Shown: positions 49,600 through 62,295, numbered from the stretch's first letter. The stretch is 64,000 bases of DNA from Acanthaster planci (GCF_001949145.1 NW_019091389.1:1277156-1341155), one strand, 5' to 3'. Notes: generated by a model from the letters alone, not told the origin. Translations and numbers: made by a program.

Positions 49600-50448
49600 T
49601 TCACTCGTCGCCCAGCGCCCGAACAGGGCGTTGGTAAGGGCTGATGGCCTATCCACAGATTTTAGTGAAGGAAATACGTCATACGAGGTCGCAGCAGAGC
49701 ACTGTGGGTAAACTTCTGCCAGGCGTGCAAACTGCACAATGCGTGACACAGACGGCGGTTATCACTTAGATATTTTTTTTCTTTTTCTTCCTCATTGCTG
49801 AAAATATTCTCACTACACTTTATTCGTTCATTCAGTTTTGTTGACTTAACATTTCTTTCCGTATTGCAATGTATATATCAAATTATACACAAGGTCAATA
49901 AATCAAAGATTTTTGACTGCAAGAGTGAAAACTAAATAAGACCATAAGACATTGAATAAAAGGGGGCAACTACGGAGATATGTTCAGAAGACAAAGTCTT
50001 ATACAAAAATGCCTTATTTAGACAAGAAAAAAAAGAACCAGACAAGGAAGACTGACAACAGTTTATACATGAAAAAAGACAATTGTAGTACAATACAGTC
50101 AAAACAAAACAAGGTCAAAACAAAATCAAACCAAACAAAAACTAACCAACAGACTGAAATGTAACAAATATTGGAATTACCAAACACTAGAAACGTTAGG
50201 AGAACAAAAGGAAGATTAGAATGATAAAAAAGGAGCTACCTCAGATAACCAGAAACTAAGTGTTTTTTGTAGTTGCTCTTAAAGCCTCCCACAGATGACT
50301 ATGACTTTTATTACCATCATTACCATTTCCAAAATTGATCAAGATAACCAATGATTTGAAATATATCACAGATTGTGCACAACGTAGCAAATCACAGTGC
50401 AAAGCCAATCAGCCCTTCCCAGCGCCCGGGCGCTGGGCGACGAGCGAA
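49600..50448. mobile_element. 849-bp non-autonomous TIR element, copy B
   Basis: Ends 49600-49620 and 50428-50448 are inverted matches at 20 of 21 positions (TTCACTCGTCGCCCAGCGCCC). The right end is itself a palindrome (AGCGCCCGGGCGCT). The left third is homologous to copy A at 35335. The interior is A-rich (AAAACAAAACAAGG-like) with no transposase motif. No convincing target-site duplication. Confidence 0.72.
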
Positions 50449-51689
50449 TCTGTAAATTATGATTAGCGCCTCCACCGTCGGAATATAAAACGAAGAAAGC
50501 TCAACCAATGAGTCTGTGCTTCCGCGTGCAACTTACTGAAAGTAGCAAAAGTCTTACGGGTTGTGGATCAAATTGAAATGAAAGTTAATGGCATTGTAGA
50601 ATTCACAGAACATGCGAAGTCTTGTGTGAAATTAAGTCATTATTCATTTTTATCGGGTACCGCTCAAAGAAGGCCCCTACAATTGGTCGTGAGTGAACAT
50701 GATATTGTATTTCTTTAGCAATCATTTTGATCGAGCACTGAGAGTTTAACAATGGCGGAGCTCACACACCAGTGCTTATATTGAGTTTCGACGTCCCCTT
50801 TTGTGGCATTGTGGTGAATGTTTCACTCTAGTCTGCAGCCGACAGCTAAAAAATGCAGAGGCCAGACATAGCAGCTTATCACTCTTTTCTTTGGGTCACG
50901 TTTAAGTCCACAGTGTTGGGCATTCAAGTTATTGTAAATTTTAATTAGCTGCATGGAAACTCTTTGCACTCCCTATGAGGTGGGCTAAAAAGGTACCCGG
51001 AATGAAACTGATTTGACATGTTAGCAGGGAGACCTCTGGATAAGATGTTTTCAGGCAGATAACAATGACAAATACTTGAGTATCACAGGCGTGTTTGTTA
51101 ATTAGAGGGTAGCAGCGACGGTGAACTGAAGACACACAAGTTCTGCATTGCGTATGTTCATACTCATTCGACCACAGGGCTGTGAAACTTTGGAAGGCCT
51201 GACCCAAGTGTAAACTTGCAAACCGACCGTTCTTGAGTGTAGCATTACAAATAATGGTAATTATTGTAATGGTAATTATGTGTTACAAAATTTTTAGGAA
51301 AATTAGTGTACACACCTTTTTTTTAAAATTCTTAACTGAAGTACTTGAATCACTGGAAATTCCTCGAAAACCGTAAAATTACATAAAAGCGTGGGATAAA
51401 GATTGCAGCTCAAATAGCGATGCGCATATTTGTTTTGTTCTTATTATGTAAACCTACATGATTATTAATTATTAAAAATATCAGTTTTGTCTAACTTCAA
51501 GTTGGAATAGCTCTGATTCCTTTTAATCGCAGTTCCATGTGTTGAGTTGGGTGTTTTCTTTTCCTTTTGTCACTGTTTTCAATGCAAAGTGTGTTTTGCC
51601 TAAAGCCATGCTCAGCAGCTTTTCTTGCAGAAATTAAATATTAAACTCCTTGGGTCTGATCTCGAAGTCCTTTTTTGGCAGGACATCAA

Positions 51690-52540
51690 ACGCTTGCCTT
51701 GATCCGCCGCTGTTTTGGTATGATGTTGACTGAAATGTAGTTATTGTGTGGAGGGGGATGAGATTGAATGGTCGCCCGAAGGTAGGTGGGTCTGTTACTA
51801 GGGTAATTCATGGCAAGGGCGGGTGACTGAGCGCGCGGGGGAGCCCAACTCCCCCAAAACACCGACCCTCCTCCCTGATCATTAACGGGCCAACAAAAAA
51901 GGCAACAGTTACTCGCACCACGCTGAATGGCTCTCATCGGCTGAAATTGGTCTTTGATGGGTTCTTGATCCTATTACTGGACCAAAGTCAGCCCGAATTC
52001 ATCTGGAAAGGGGTGTAGGGATTACGGGGGACGCCACGGCTATTGATACTGGTCGGTTCCCAGTCCTCCTGGCCGCAGTGTTCCTGTGTCGGCAACCACA
52101 CACTATTCAATCCATAAAATTGAAATCTACGCGCAGGGGGTTTGGGTAATAACAACGGGGAACAGCAGAGCCAGCTTAAGGGATAGCCAGCAGCCGGAAT
52201 ACCCTCGCCCTGCCCGTTCACTGAACCACGAGCCGTCGGCCTTGTAAACAGGAACAAAAAACACAGTTTCTGGCAATCTGTACGCACACAATCATCGCCC
52301 AGACTGCCGCCTTTGACCAGGCGAAGATCAACAGGGAAAAACAGAGAGAACATCGCCTGATGAACTTTGCCTCTTCGTGCAATTTCTTTTTCCTTTTTTT
52401 TTTTTCCATGTCTGGGAAAATTATTCCAGTTCTAAATTAGACCTGGTGGACTCAATACAGGCCACGCGGAAGACAGGTGTTGCCCCTCCTGCGACAGCCC
52501 TGCGGATAGCCCCTGGAGTCGGGCACTGGCGGCAGCCGAT
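51690..52540. promoter_or_regulatory. GC-balanced block, candidate cis-regulatory region 1
   Basis: An 850-bp stretch of even composition in AT-rich surroundings, without foldback repeats. It contains TCF/LEF-type CTTTGATG at about 51952, several GATTA/TAAT words and an ATGATTGTG-like octamer. Overlapping open frames on the minus strand (51686-51937, 51988-52353) have no recognisable domain and poor start context, so a coding role is less likely. Inference from composition. Confidence 0.28.
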
Positions 52541-54879
52541 TGAAGTCCTTTCTCTATATTCCGGTCATTGTTGAATGTGTAACTGATTTGCCAAGGAATT
52601 CGGTTCTACGAGATGAACACCAATCTTCTTTCTATGCCAGGGGATTGTTGCCGGTTAGTGCCGGTGTTTTTCTTGCTAACGAGAAACGCTATTTTCCCCC
52701 TTTGCCGATAATCACCGCCACAGAGTTGGCCCCATGTACACTATTATACCTTCCCCACCCTGAGTTAATTATATCAGTATTTTAATGCAGCGGATATAAC
52801 CAACTCGCTCAGGAGAAATTGAAATTCTCCCCTTTAATTCGGTTTCACCATTGTATATTTATGTTCCATTTCGATCATTGGCCAACTCACTGGCGGTGTA
52901 AGTGGGGGAATGGGCAGTGCGCCCCACTTTTTCGACTAGGCCCCCCCTACACACACTTCTGCCGGGTCCTATAATGGGATGGGGCTTAATGGGTCGATCA
53001 ATGAAAGGCGGATTCCTCACAACTACTCCCCCCGACCTTTGAAAGTCGTTCCAGGAATTCCACCATATAACAAAAAGATGACAAGTGTCCTAGATATTGA
53101 AGTTATTAATTATTTCTTTTGAACAGATTTTGGCAACTGGCCCCTATTAGGCGAAATCCCTTTAGCTGAAAGCTATGACTGGTAGACATCCGTACGAGTG
53201 ATATGACAATTTTTAAATCATTGTTTATTTGTTGCATATTCTTGGAATAAACTGAGAAGACTGATCAGAATTATGCAAAGACATGTTAATTTATCAGCAC
53301 GATACGAAAAAATTAATTAGGGAAGAAGTAAAAAACAAGTATTTTCTTTTGAAAAACATGTCGTCCATATATCCCGAGTGATTTAAGACACATATATTAT
53401 ACTCTGGATGTTCTGGATTTATGTAGCAACGCAAATCTGCATGGCTGCTCACAAGAAACGTGAGAGATCCGTCTCTGATCGGTATGGTCTATCCTTTTGC
53501 TCCAACGCGGGGGATGAGAGCACTGCTCAAACTTTGATCAATCATGACTTCAAAAACATCCTCTGTTAATAACAAATCGGTTGTTAGGCCTAATACACCC
53601 TTTTCCTCTTTATTCAAAAGTGAGGCAACCATAGTAGTTGCTTTGGTTCAATTTGCTGAAAAGGCCTCGTTCGAGTCTCATGTCACAGTAAATGCTGGCA
53701 TTTTGCTTGTCTGGCCAGCGCACAGGCAGACGTCCACTTTGCGCGGCACCACCTGGTTCAACATTCGCATTCGTATTCATGTTTACTTTCGCAATTGGAA
53801 GACCTGGCCTATTTCGTGGTCTCTAGAGGGATTGTTTGTGTGTTTGTTGAGACTGAATAGCTTCTCGGCTTGTTGAGTATATACCCAAGTTTTGTCTGTA
53901 TTTTGTCTGTATGAGTCCCCGTGTTCCCATGCTGGTGTCATGTTTGAGTGATGATCAGCTGTCTAGTCGCTATTTAGTCTTCTGCGATATTCTATGGTCA
54001 AGTTGATGAATAGCCCTTATGCAAGCGTTCGGCCAAGCCCAACTTTAAGTGATCGGGTGAATTTTCTTTCATGAAATACAGAAACCATCAACACCAAATG
54101 CAGATGTCGTATTGTCAATACTATTGACAATAAAGACTAGGCCCTTGAGGTAAAACTTTACTAAAAGGTTTAAACTGAATTTAGAAATTATTTAACTGTA
54201 TTTTACCAATCGTAAAGTCTTAACCTGCAAAATAGAAGCAGTAATAAATAATAATAATTAAGCAAATCGCTTAACTCGACATGGAAAATCTTTAAGATTC
54301 CCGCCAGTGTAATGATCAGAGTATGACATTTTAAACTCGGACTTGGTTTCAGTTGTTTTATTTGAAAACTGCCCATTTCTTTTCTAATAGGGCCTGTGTT
54401 TATCTAAATTTGTTACTTTCTTCAAGCTTCATGACGAAACGCCTAAACGTAGTAATTAAGAAGCTTTGGTCCAGTTAATTTTTTCCAATTTGGAGTAGAC
54501 TGAAACATGGGCCCTTTTTGCACCATATCTTACAGCCTTGATGGCGTAATCATAATCAAGCTGAAAACAAAATGCGTCCACGCAGAACCAGTTTGAGCTA
54601 TAAACAGAATAGCACTTCAGAATATCTAATCTAGACTAATCCTTGTGCTGAGATCGATGTCTTTGTGTCACCAAAGACCGAGAACCAGTGTCGACATTTC
54701 TTTCGAACCGTAACAACAATGATTCACATTTTGTTTTCCCCCAAACTGAACCCACACCAGCGAATTATTCTCCATTATGTTTGTACTTTTGTTTCTCGGT
54801 ATATTGTTTCACATTTTACCATTATCTCATTTTTAAGGTTCAGTTTATTTTTACTCAAATGAGACAAAACTAAACAAAC

Positions 54880-55240
54880 GGGTGACAAGTCCGCGGTCAG
54901 CCATTATCGCCCCATGCTCTGTCTCGATCTTACGCCGGGTGTCAGGCATCCATCTATCCACAGAGCGATCCCTCCACACGTGCGACGAATTAGGAACACC
55001 CGGTGAGCGGCCTTCAGAACCGCCCGCATATAACCCCAAAAGATGGTTTGGGCCCTCTCACGGCATTCCGAAGTATCGCTTTAACACGATAAAAGGGCCA
55101 ATTATCAAGTGACACAATTGAAACCCGGCCTGTTCCTCAGCCACAGCTGATTAGTAGTAATGAAAGGACGTGGATAGAGTGCCCTCCACGAATGAAACAC
55201 GGGACTCTGTTTACCTATGGAGCTATAAAACACACCACTA
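54880..55240. promoter_or_regulatory. GC-balanced block, candidate cis-regulatory region 2
   Basis: Same character as region 1: unique-looking, evenly composed sequence including GGTGACAAGTCC, CACACGTG, CGATAAAAGGGCC, CAATTATCAAG and CAGCTGATTAGTAGTAATG. No gene signal on either strand. Confidence 0.25.
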
Positions 55241-55979
55241 CCGGGAAGTTATGACATCCCGCAGTATGTGGGTTTGACATTCGCACATTGATTAAACATT
55301 TTCACGTTTGTGAACAGGTTTATTTGTCTGCATAATATCCACCAGCATCAATTCACAATCCATTCCGCCTCATTACAGTATATTTGCGAAGTAAACTAGT
55401 TGAGCTTTAACACATAATTCATCGCTAATCTACAACCAGTACAAGGAGTGTTGGCTGAAAAATGAACTGGTACAAGGCCGTAGTGCTTCTCCTCATAGTA
55501 ACAAAAGATTGCTAATGTCTCAGCGAACTAGAACTTGATTTTGCACGCAATGAAGCATTATGGCAGATGCATTTAGAGGTAGGTTAATTTTAGTCTCCAA
55601 AGTCAAATATATAGCACAAGCCTTTAGAACTGTTTTTGCAAAGAAAACACATAGACCAAAGAAGTTTGCTCAATGGTTTGGCCATCCGTACATGTAGGCC
55701 TAGTTCAGCCAAAGTTCGATGTATTGCACCGACAGCATCCATGCATCCAGGAGTCTGGAATCACATTCTAATCCGTGCAAGTGTATTTAACGGCTTTAAA
55801 ACTAAGTTCGAGTCAGAAGACGAAGGACTAGGTAGGTCCACAGCATATAAAAATCTCTTGTACTCCATCCTCTGACCACTACATTGACTGGTAACGAAGA
55901 TGGCTCAAAAGTTTAACACGTATCAAATCCCCGAAGAGCCTCCTCTACAAACACAAGCGCAATTAATCATTCCGTCCTT

Positions 55980-56480
55980 TCTGAAAGATACCGTGGCCCA
56001 TATATACTTCAAATGATGCCCTAATTCATCGCATGCAGCGGGTGGTAGGGAGACAGGGTCCCTCCGTGCCGTGGGTAAATAAATAGCCACGGAGGGGGCT
56101 TTCATCGAGGCTTGATAGGGGTAGCTCCCTGACAAATCGCAAAGGGCCAGTAAATGAGTTGGGCAGGTGCTTTTGGTCTCGGACACAGCACATAGCCGAT
56201 CATTAATCAAGTCGCGTTACGCAATCTGAAATGGAGGAGGATTGAAACTTAATGACTTCCCCTTGCTGATGGATGTGCGGGGGCGCCGGGCATAAGGGGC
56301 CCAGGGGCAAACCGGACAGGTCTTCCCAGGGGATGGGCGAGACATAACAACTCCCTCCCCTTCGACCGCCAAACGATCTCCTCCGTGTGTTCTGCATAAC
56401 TGGACCACTTCGGGTCCATGGCTGTTTTTTTTGGCCTGGACTGCAACCTGTTTGGAGAGCCTTTGGTTGGAAGGCTTTGC
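55980..56480. promoter_or_regulatory. GC-balanced block, candidate cis-regulatory region 3
   Basis: 500 bp of evenly composed sequence, open in several minus-strand frames at once, which reflects composition and not coding. Homeodomain-type words include CGATCATTAATCAAG at about 56198. Within 2.3 kb of the Gbx ATG. Confidence 0.28.
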
Positions 56481-56599
56481 TTATACAATGGGTCTGATTA
56501 CCTCTAGCTCACCTGAATAATTAGGATCAACTCTAGGCTTTCAAGTTGTATGTCTGCGGTATAAGGCCTCTGGGACACCATATCCATCGCCAGGCTGTC

Positions 56600-56760
56600 A
56601 TGAAGTTGATCCTGGTATAAAAGTCTGCACTTTCGTCTGCGGTGCAGTGATCCGTCCATCGCCCCATTTTCCGTCCATGGTCCAATCTTCCGACCGTTCA
56701 TGCATACATCAATACAATGAAGCCATAATTGCGTCGATGACGTCAGAGCAATTAAGGGTG
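56600..56760 (+). promoter_or_regulatory. TATA-like and palindromic CRE block upstream of Gbx
   Basis: TATAAAAG at 56616-56623 and a perfect CRE palindrome TGACGTCA at 56738-56745 lie 1.55-1.7 kb before the Gbx ATG. They might mark a distal promoter or an enhancer. No transcript evidence is available. Confidence 0.3.
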
Positions 56761-57750
56761 TTCCAGCGTATTTGCCATATTTAAATGTGTGTATACCGAA
56801 CCAGCCTGTCAAAATCATTCATCAGTATCATTTAGCCACTTACGAAACATTTGGACCATTGTTCGAACTACTTCTTTCCCTTATTGTAGTCAGTATCAAT
56901 TGCGCCCTCGTCGTTACAGTCGTCATCCGGGTTATTAGTGATGCACTTTCATTTTTCATCTCTCCTCAGTTTGCTTCAAATGTCTACAAGTGGTTATTTG
57001 ATGGGATCACGTGAGAGTTTTTTCCAAGAAAAGAACTGTTTGAAAGAGGCACTTTGGAAAGCCCACAAACAGCGCATATTTTCAACCAACGTGCCAACCG
57101 GTAAGAGAAACTGGTACTAAACTTAATAGAATTCACGTCAAGTCATTTTAACTTCACAGTAACAATTTGCAAAAGATTTCTCCTTCACTATATTGATCGT
57201 ACTTCAACATGAGAGAACTATCCGCTAATGTCAAAACTGTCTAGAGAGACACATTCTGGCGGGGAGATACCCAAGTTTCTGTGCAAGTGTGTAGGCCTAC
57301 TCTGGTCTAGCGAACACAATACAGCGCGCCAAATAATCGGAAGAACTTTTCATACCATTCTTATTCACTTGAAAAATCGAATGCCAATAGTAAAAAACAC
57401 AAGATATCGATATACATGGATCGTCGTGGGCCAATTTCCCTAAGTAGATTATTGACCAAAAATTACTCAGACGCACCAATAGGCGCAACGCACGGATGAA
57501 AAAGACCAACTCTAAGATCATTTTGTCCCATGCATTAATTTACCTTTAATTTATCAGCATAGCGTATATAAGAAAAGTACAATTTCATTTCAATCTAAAA
57601 ACTGTCTTCCCAAAGCCAACTTCTTGGTGCTGTGGTTCAGTCTATAATCAAATAAAGAAGTCGCAGAGTTATCCAGACTAGCGGTAAGCAGTGTCAATAC
57701 AGAGTGATGAGTGTGGCGTGGCTTACCGGTGACAATTGGGGAACCGTGGT

Positions 57751-58019
57751 CCAATCAAAAGCCCCGAAATATCTGACGAACTTCGCCAACCATTGACCTG
57801 AAACCTGACGCTGAAGAATTACACGGGCACTTCGGGCTAGCTCCGCCGTCCAGGGTTGAGTTTGGGACCATGTGTGTCAAAAGCCAGACCTGTAGTGTCA
57901 TGTGTTAGTAATCATGATTAGGTTGTCTAACTACATCCTAGTTTGTTGCGCTGGCCAATCGTGGGAGTCCTTAAATTTTGACCGGAGAGAAATGGATAAG
58001 ATAGTCCCGCCTAGCCAAT
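57751..58019 (+). promoter_or_regulatory. Gbx promoter region with three CCAAT boxes
   Basis: CCAAT occurs at 57751-57755, 57955-57959 and 58015-58019, the last two in the NF-Y-like contexts GGCCAATC and AGCCAATCAG spaced exactly 60 bp apart. There is no TATA box close to the ATG. Transcription probably starts between about 58040 and 58200. Confidence 0.45.
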
Positions 58020-58296
58020 CAGGGGAGACATTGCTGGCAAGCTCAGTTTGATTTATGCTGTCCTGAATTTGCACACAGGGAGAGAATGCAGTGATGAAGC
58101 CAAAACACTGTGCTAAACAAGACAGTGACTAGTGATGCAGACTTGTATGTCCAAAAACATCAAAGGGGCAAATTTAGCCGGCTAACATGACAATAGCGAC
58201 AGCACATCGTAGGATGCCAGGCGCTGTTGTGTCGATTGCAGTTTTTTGTGAATAAAGAACGGCTATCAAAATATCAACAGGGGAATCTGCAGGAAG

Positions 58297-58804
58297 ATGC
58301 AACCATCCAAAGCCGTTATGGCTTTCACGGTGGATTCCTTGATGGCACCAGCCCCTCCGTCTCAATCGACCGTGAGCAGCGCGCCGTCCTACCATCACTA
58401 CGCCGGCCTTGGGAGCTTCCTGCCCGTACATCCTCATGGAAGCGCAGCGGTCGTCCCAGCTCACGGGAACGGACTTTTACACCACCTCCACACACCACAG
58501 CACCACTTGTCGTACCATGGTTCCATAAGAGGCCCTCCTCTTCATCTGATATCCCCTCCTCATACAGCAATTTCAGATACCGAAAATTCTTCCACTCCAA
58601 GTACAAAAGCTCCACTTAATGACCAACAATCGGACTTCTACCCACCTAGGACTATGATTGGTCATTTACCTACCGATTATCAGCAACACCTCGACCAAGA
58701 ACCTGCCTGGCGCAGAGCTCTTAGAGAAAATGCCCATTTTCGAGAAACGAATTCATCGATAATAAGTGACCGGCTAACCCAGGCCGATATGAGCCCACTT
58801 TCGG
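58297..58804 (+). CDS. Gbx: Gbx homeobox transcription factor, exon 1
   Basis: Gbx (gastrulation brain homeobox; Drosophila unplugged) is a DNA-binding repressor that patterns the neural plate and posterior ectoderm, opposing Otx. Exons 58297-58804 and 61757-62295 (1047 nt) give 348 residues, near the usual family length. ATG 58297 is the first in-frame Met after TGA at 58249. Residues 8-16 read MAFTVDSLM, matching the N-terminal eh1-like Groucho-binding motif of Gbx proteins (AFSIDSL type). Then come Pro/Ser- and His-rich stretches (HHLHTPQHHLSYHG) and EPAWRRALRENAHFRE. The donor is CTTTCGG|gtgagt at 58804/58805, one base into an Asp codon. Confidence 0.9.
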
Positions 58805-61756
58805 GTGAGTATTCAGTATGGAAACACATGTCAAATTTAATTAAGACATATGAAATTAGGTCTCGTCTGAGTCATTGTGAGTAGTCATAACGTGGTGAAT
58901 CAACCACTGCACTTACTTGCAGCTTTGTCACGTGCATAGTCGGAGCTGCTGTCGAGTCAGTCTGGACCGCTTTCTGTCAGCTGTAGTTGACATTTCAGTG
59001 GTTTTGAAAACTAAAATTTAAAAAATTCTAAGAGAGTCTTGTTGATAAAAGGCCGGACGACAATGTTACTGTGTCAACTGAAATACAGCGAGTACAAGTT
59101 CATTCACTACCATGACAAAAGCATTGCAAATTCTCAGTGTTATGCGGCATGATACCATGTGTGATATGCACATGCGGTTTTTGTTGATATGACCTCCAAA
59201 ACAAAGAAAACCTAAGGTAAAGACATATTTACTCATTAATTTCACTGTATAACGCAAATAGAATTTTTAATTAAGATGACGATAAAGATCAGGTAAGAAA
59301 CAGATTCGTATGTAGTTGAGTACATGTATATATCAGAACATGCAAACAACGTCTTGTAGTGCTGTTGTACATGCACCGCGACAGTTTTCCTTTCTTGTGA
59401 GTTAAGTTTAAATCCTTCGTCTTATACCAGATTAAGAATCCTTTTTTTCTATCAAAAGACTTTATTTGAAAAGATAGGCGATGAAGGAGGAATCTTATAA
59501 TTTCTGATGTTAGCAATCCAGTACACGCTTGAATGTGTTGCAGGATTCCTCATCATGTCCGTCTAACTTCGGAAACACTAACATCTTCCTCTTCTATAAG
59601 TTCTAAGGCTTGAGCAAGGTTGGAGCCATTGTGCCTTGTCTTCTCAATGAATGGTTTCATAAAGTCAGCAGCTTGAAGGGAGTGAAATGATCTGCTTTGT
59701 CTGAAATTTTTCAAGGGACAGTTGCACTACGTTGCTTGTCGATTTATGCTGTGTCGCTGAAAAGTGTGAACTACATACGAGACTTGTCGTTAGCGCCATT
59801 CATCTGGGAGCACTTGGGTCTAATGCCAGTCTCATGCACCGAGGGGTTAAAAAAAGGCTTTAAACGCGGGCACGCATGTTAGGCCGTTTAATGGTGCTAA
59901 TGACGCAAGCCGGTCGGGTGATAAATTCGACTGAATTTCATTTTATGGTTTATGATCACGGAAGGTGTTGTAGCGCTGTCTTACATGTGGCACTTTGGAT
60001 TAACGACATGTCATTAAGGTAAACGCCTGGCTTGGTGACGCCGAGGAGTCTTGATGGGGGCATGCGACGCGCCGGTCCGCGTCCCGCAGACCGCCCGCAC
60101 CGAATTGAGTTTGACATTTAGCACTCGGAGGCGACGTAAATTATGATTAAGGAAAATTGGCGTAGAGGGATGGGTGGCGGCGGGCATGAAGAGAATATGT
60201 GATAGGATTTTCCATTTGAAAGAAGATTCATTTTACTGTGAAATTTTAGACGAATACTTTGCATACTTGAAACACACACATTACATACTGTATATCAAAT
60301 AACTAGGTTTTGCATAGAGCGTACCAATGTTTCATCTTGCTCATCTTGCTCCAGTTTCAGAAATGTAATTTGTTTCGTTAAAAATACACACTTCAGCTTT
60401 ATAAAATGAACGTGGCTCTAAATAAATGTATTTGGTCGCAATTATGGGTTTTAAAACGATTGCCCGTCAACTAAACTATAGCGAGTCGTACCCTCAGCTC
60501 TGTGCTTAAATCGTAGGGAACATTATGTCTGAGATGAATCCTGGCAAACCAGCATATGCTTCAGGTATAATCTTCAATACAAGCTGATCTCCACAGGACA
60601 CATCAGGCATCACTTCCATTTCTATTCAGTTGGTATTTTCTTCCTACACTCCAAAAGCTAAGTACGAAAGAAATACTGGAACTCTCTTTTTGGCCGTCGT
60701 TGACTCCTCGTGCAGTTAACATGGTGAACTTGAAAAAAAAAAGTAAAAGGAAAACCGGTCAGTATGATTTATGTAGTCATTTCATTGCTGTCCTCTAGGC
60801 TATAATTATACTGCATGTAATAGTCTAGGACAGCAATCTTTGCTTTTATTGTTGAATAGATAATTACAAACAAATTAATTGATCCCAAGTAACAGAAATC
60901 AGCTACTATATTTGATAAACTTCGTTGATTATTTCTGTCGTTCGGAAGAAATCTATCAAAATGTGCCTCGGGAAATTGTTCACAATGCCCAAAGAAATTC
61001 AGACTTTTTCAACAAAAAACCTAACATATATGTATCCACGGTTTCAGAATCACTGTCATTTTTAGAGAAGTCAAAGGATGGAAATAATTAATGTACAGTT
61101 TATATGTAGCACTCTTCTCCTCGGTTTATTAAAATGTTTTATTTACGAAACTGAAAACAAGCAATCGTTCAAGACTCATGTCAGTGCGTAAAGGCAAGAT
61201 ATCAATACAAACTGATTGGCAGTTTACTATATGGTTCCACTCTCGATATCATCCAGTCTGTACAATTTTTGTTAAATTAGGTACGTGATATTGGCACATG
61301 TCACTGTGGGTGCTATTGTGGCATCCACCACCGCGGCAAGTCAAAGGGCTGTTGGCTGCGCGCTGGGATCCAGCGCAATGGCGTACGGCCGAACTAACAC
61401 TTCCTAATGACAATATCAAACAAAACTGCACTCAGTAATTAAGGACCAATCTTAGACACAGTATTTAGAAGAAAATGTCTGTTTACGTTATAAGTGACCT
61501 CATAGAAACAATTTGTCCACGAGGTGGGGATTCGTTTCAATTGTCATTCCGATTTTCCGACCAAAAAGCCTAATCAGTATCTCAAAGGGAAGTGAAGTTA
61601 TTCATGGATCTGAAATTAATATCTGTCCAGTAGTCACAGACGCTGATTCAAAACTCAATCGTATTTTTCACCCCATCAAATTACGCGTACCAGTTGGGAC
61701 AAGTCATATACATGTGTTAAATGTTGACTTTATCACTGAGTTGATTTGATCTACAG
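58805..61756 (+). other. Gbx intron (2952 bp)
   Basis: Single intron at the usual Gbx position between the N-terminal region and the acidic stretch before the homeodomain. Contains no exon that I can see; a GC-balanced block at 60020-60190 stands out from AT-rich surroundings. Confidence 0.8.
60020..60190. promoter_or_regulatory. GC-balanced block in Gbx intron, candidate enhancer
   Basis: About 170 bp rich in CpG with words such as GTAAATTATGATTAAGG and CATTTAGCACTC, flanked by AT-rich DNA. Candidate intronic cis-regulatory element by composition only. Confidence 0.25.
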
Positions 61757-62295
61757 ATTCTGACGGTAAAGTGGACGGGGAATGCCGCAGTGAGCACGGC
61801 GGGGATTGCACCGAGTCTCCGTTGCAGGAAGACCCGGACGACGACCAGGCTGAGTCTGGTGACGGTGACGGGGACGCTGGCTGCGGTGGCGGGCGGGGTG
61901 GCTCCAAGTCCCGCCGGCGCAGGACGGCCTTCACTAGCGACCAGCTCCTGGAACTCGAGAAGGAATTTCACAGCAAGAAATACTTGACTCTGAGCGAGAG
62001 GTCGCAAATTGCAAGGTCCCTACACCTGAGCGAGGTGCAGGTCAAGATATGGTTTCAGAACCGGAGGGCCAAATGGAAGCGCCTGAAGGCGGGGATTACG
62101 AGTGGACGTAACGGGGTTAATCCTAATCCAAAACTGGTGGTGCCTATCCCCGTACATGTCAACCGGTTCGCCATCCGATCTCAGCAGCAGTGCCGGCCCC
62201 GCTTGCCAGAACCCAATGACCCTGTACCACAGATAGGTTTACACCGAGACGTCAACAGTGTGGGAGAATTATACGGCAAGACAGCCACTGTATAG
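61757..62295 (+). CDS. Gbx: Gbx homeobox transcription factor, exon 2 (homeodomain)
   Basis: The acceptor TTGATCTACAG at 61756 restores Asp170 and the frame runs to TAG at 62293-62295. An acidic Gly/Asp-rich stretch (residues 170-215) leads to the homeodomain at residues 221-280 (61909-62088). It begins [10 protein letters not shown], has [14 protein letters not shown] in helix 1 and the loop, and [12 protein letters not shown] in helix 3 with Gln50 and Asn51. After it comes [20 protein letters not shown] (62125-62184), the C-terminal block characteristic of Gbx, which fixes the family. Compared with vertebrate Gbx the region after this block is longer. GC is much higher than in flanking DNA, as usual for homeobox exons. 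Confidence 0.96.

Larger units (their letters stand above)
47980..57700. other. Gene-free stretch upstream of Gbx
   Basis: I recognise no coding exon on either strand in 9.7 kb. It contains a MITE-like end near 48640-48740, the complete TIR element 49600-50448, and several GC-balanced blocks listed separately. TACATGTA is rare. Confidence 0.5.

Noticed and set aside
55923-56488. Overlapping minus-strand frames
   Set aside because: Several frames are open at once because the block is GC-rich; no domain, signal peptide or splice logic. Treated as candidate regulatory DNA.
58227-58619. 130-codon frame overlapping Gbx exon 1
   Set aside because: Out-of-frame shadow of a GC-rich coding exon; the eh1 motif and splice phase belong to the other frame.
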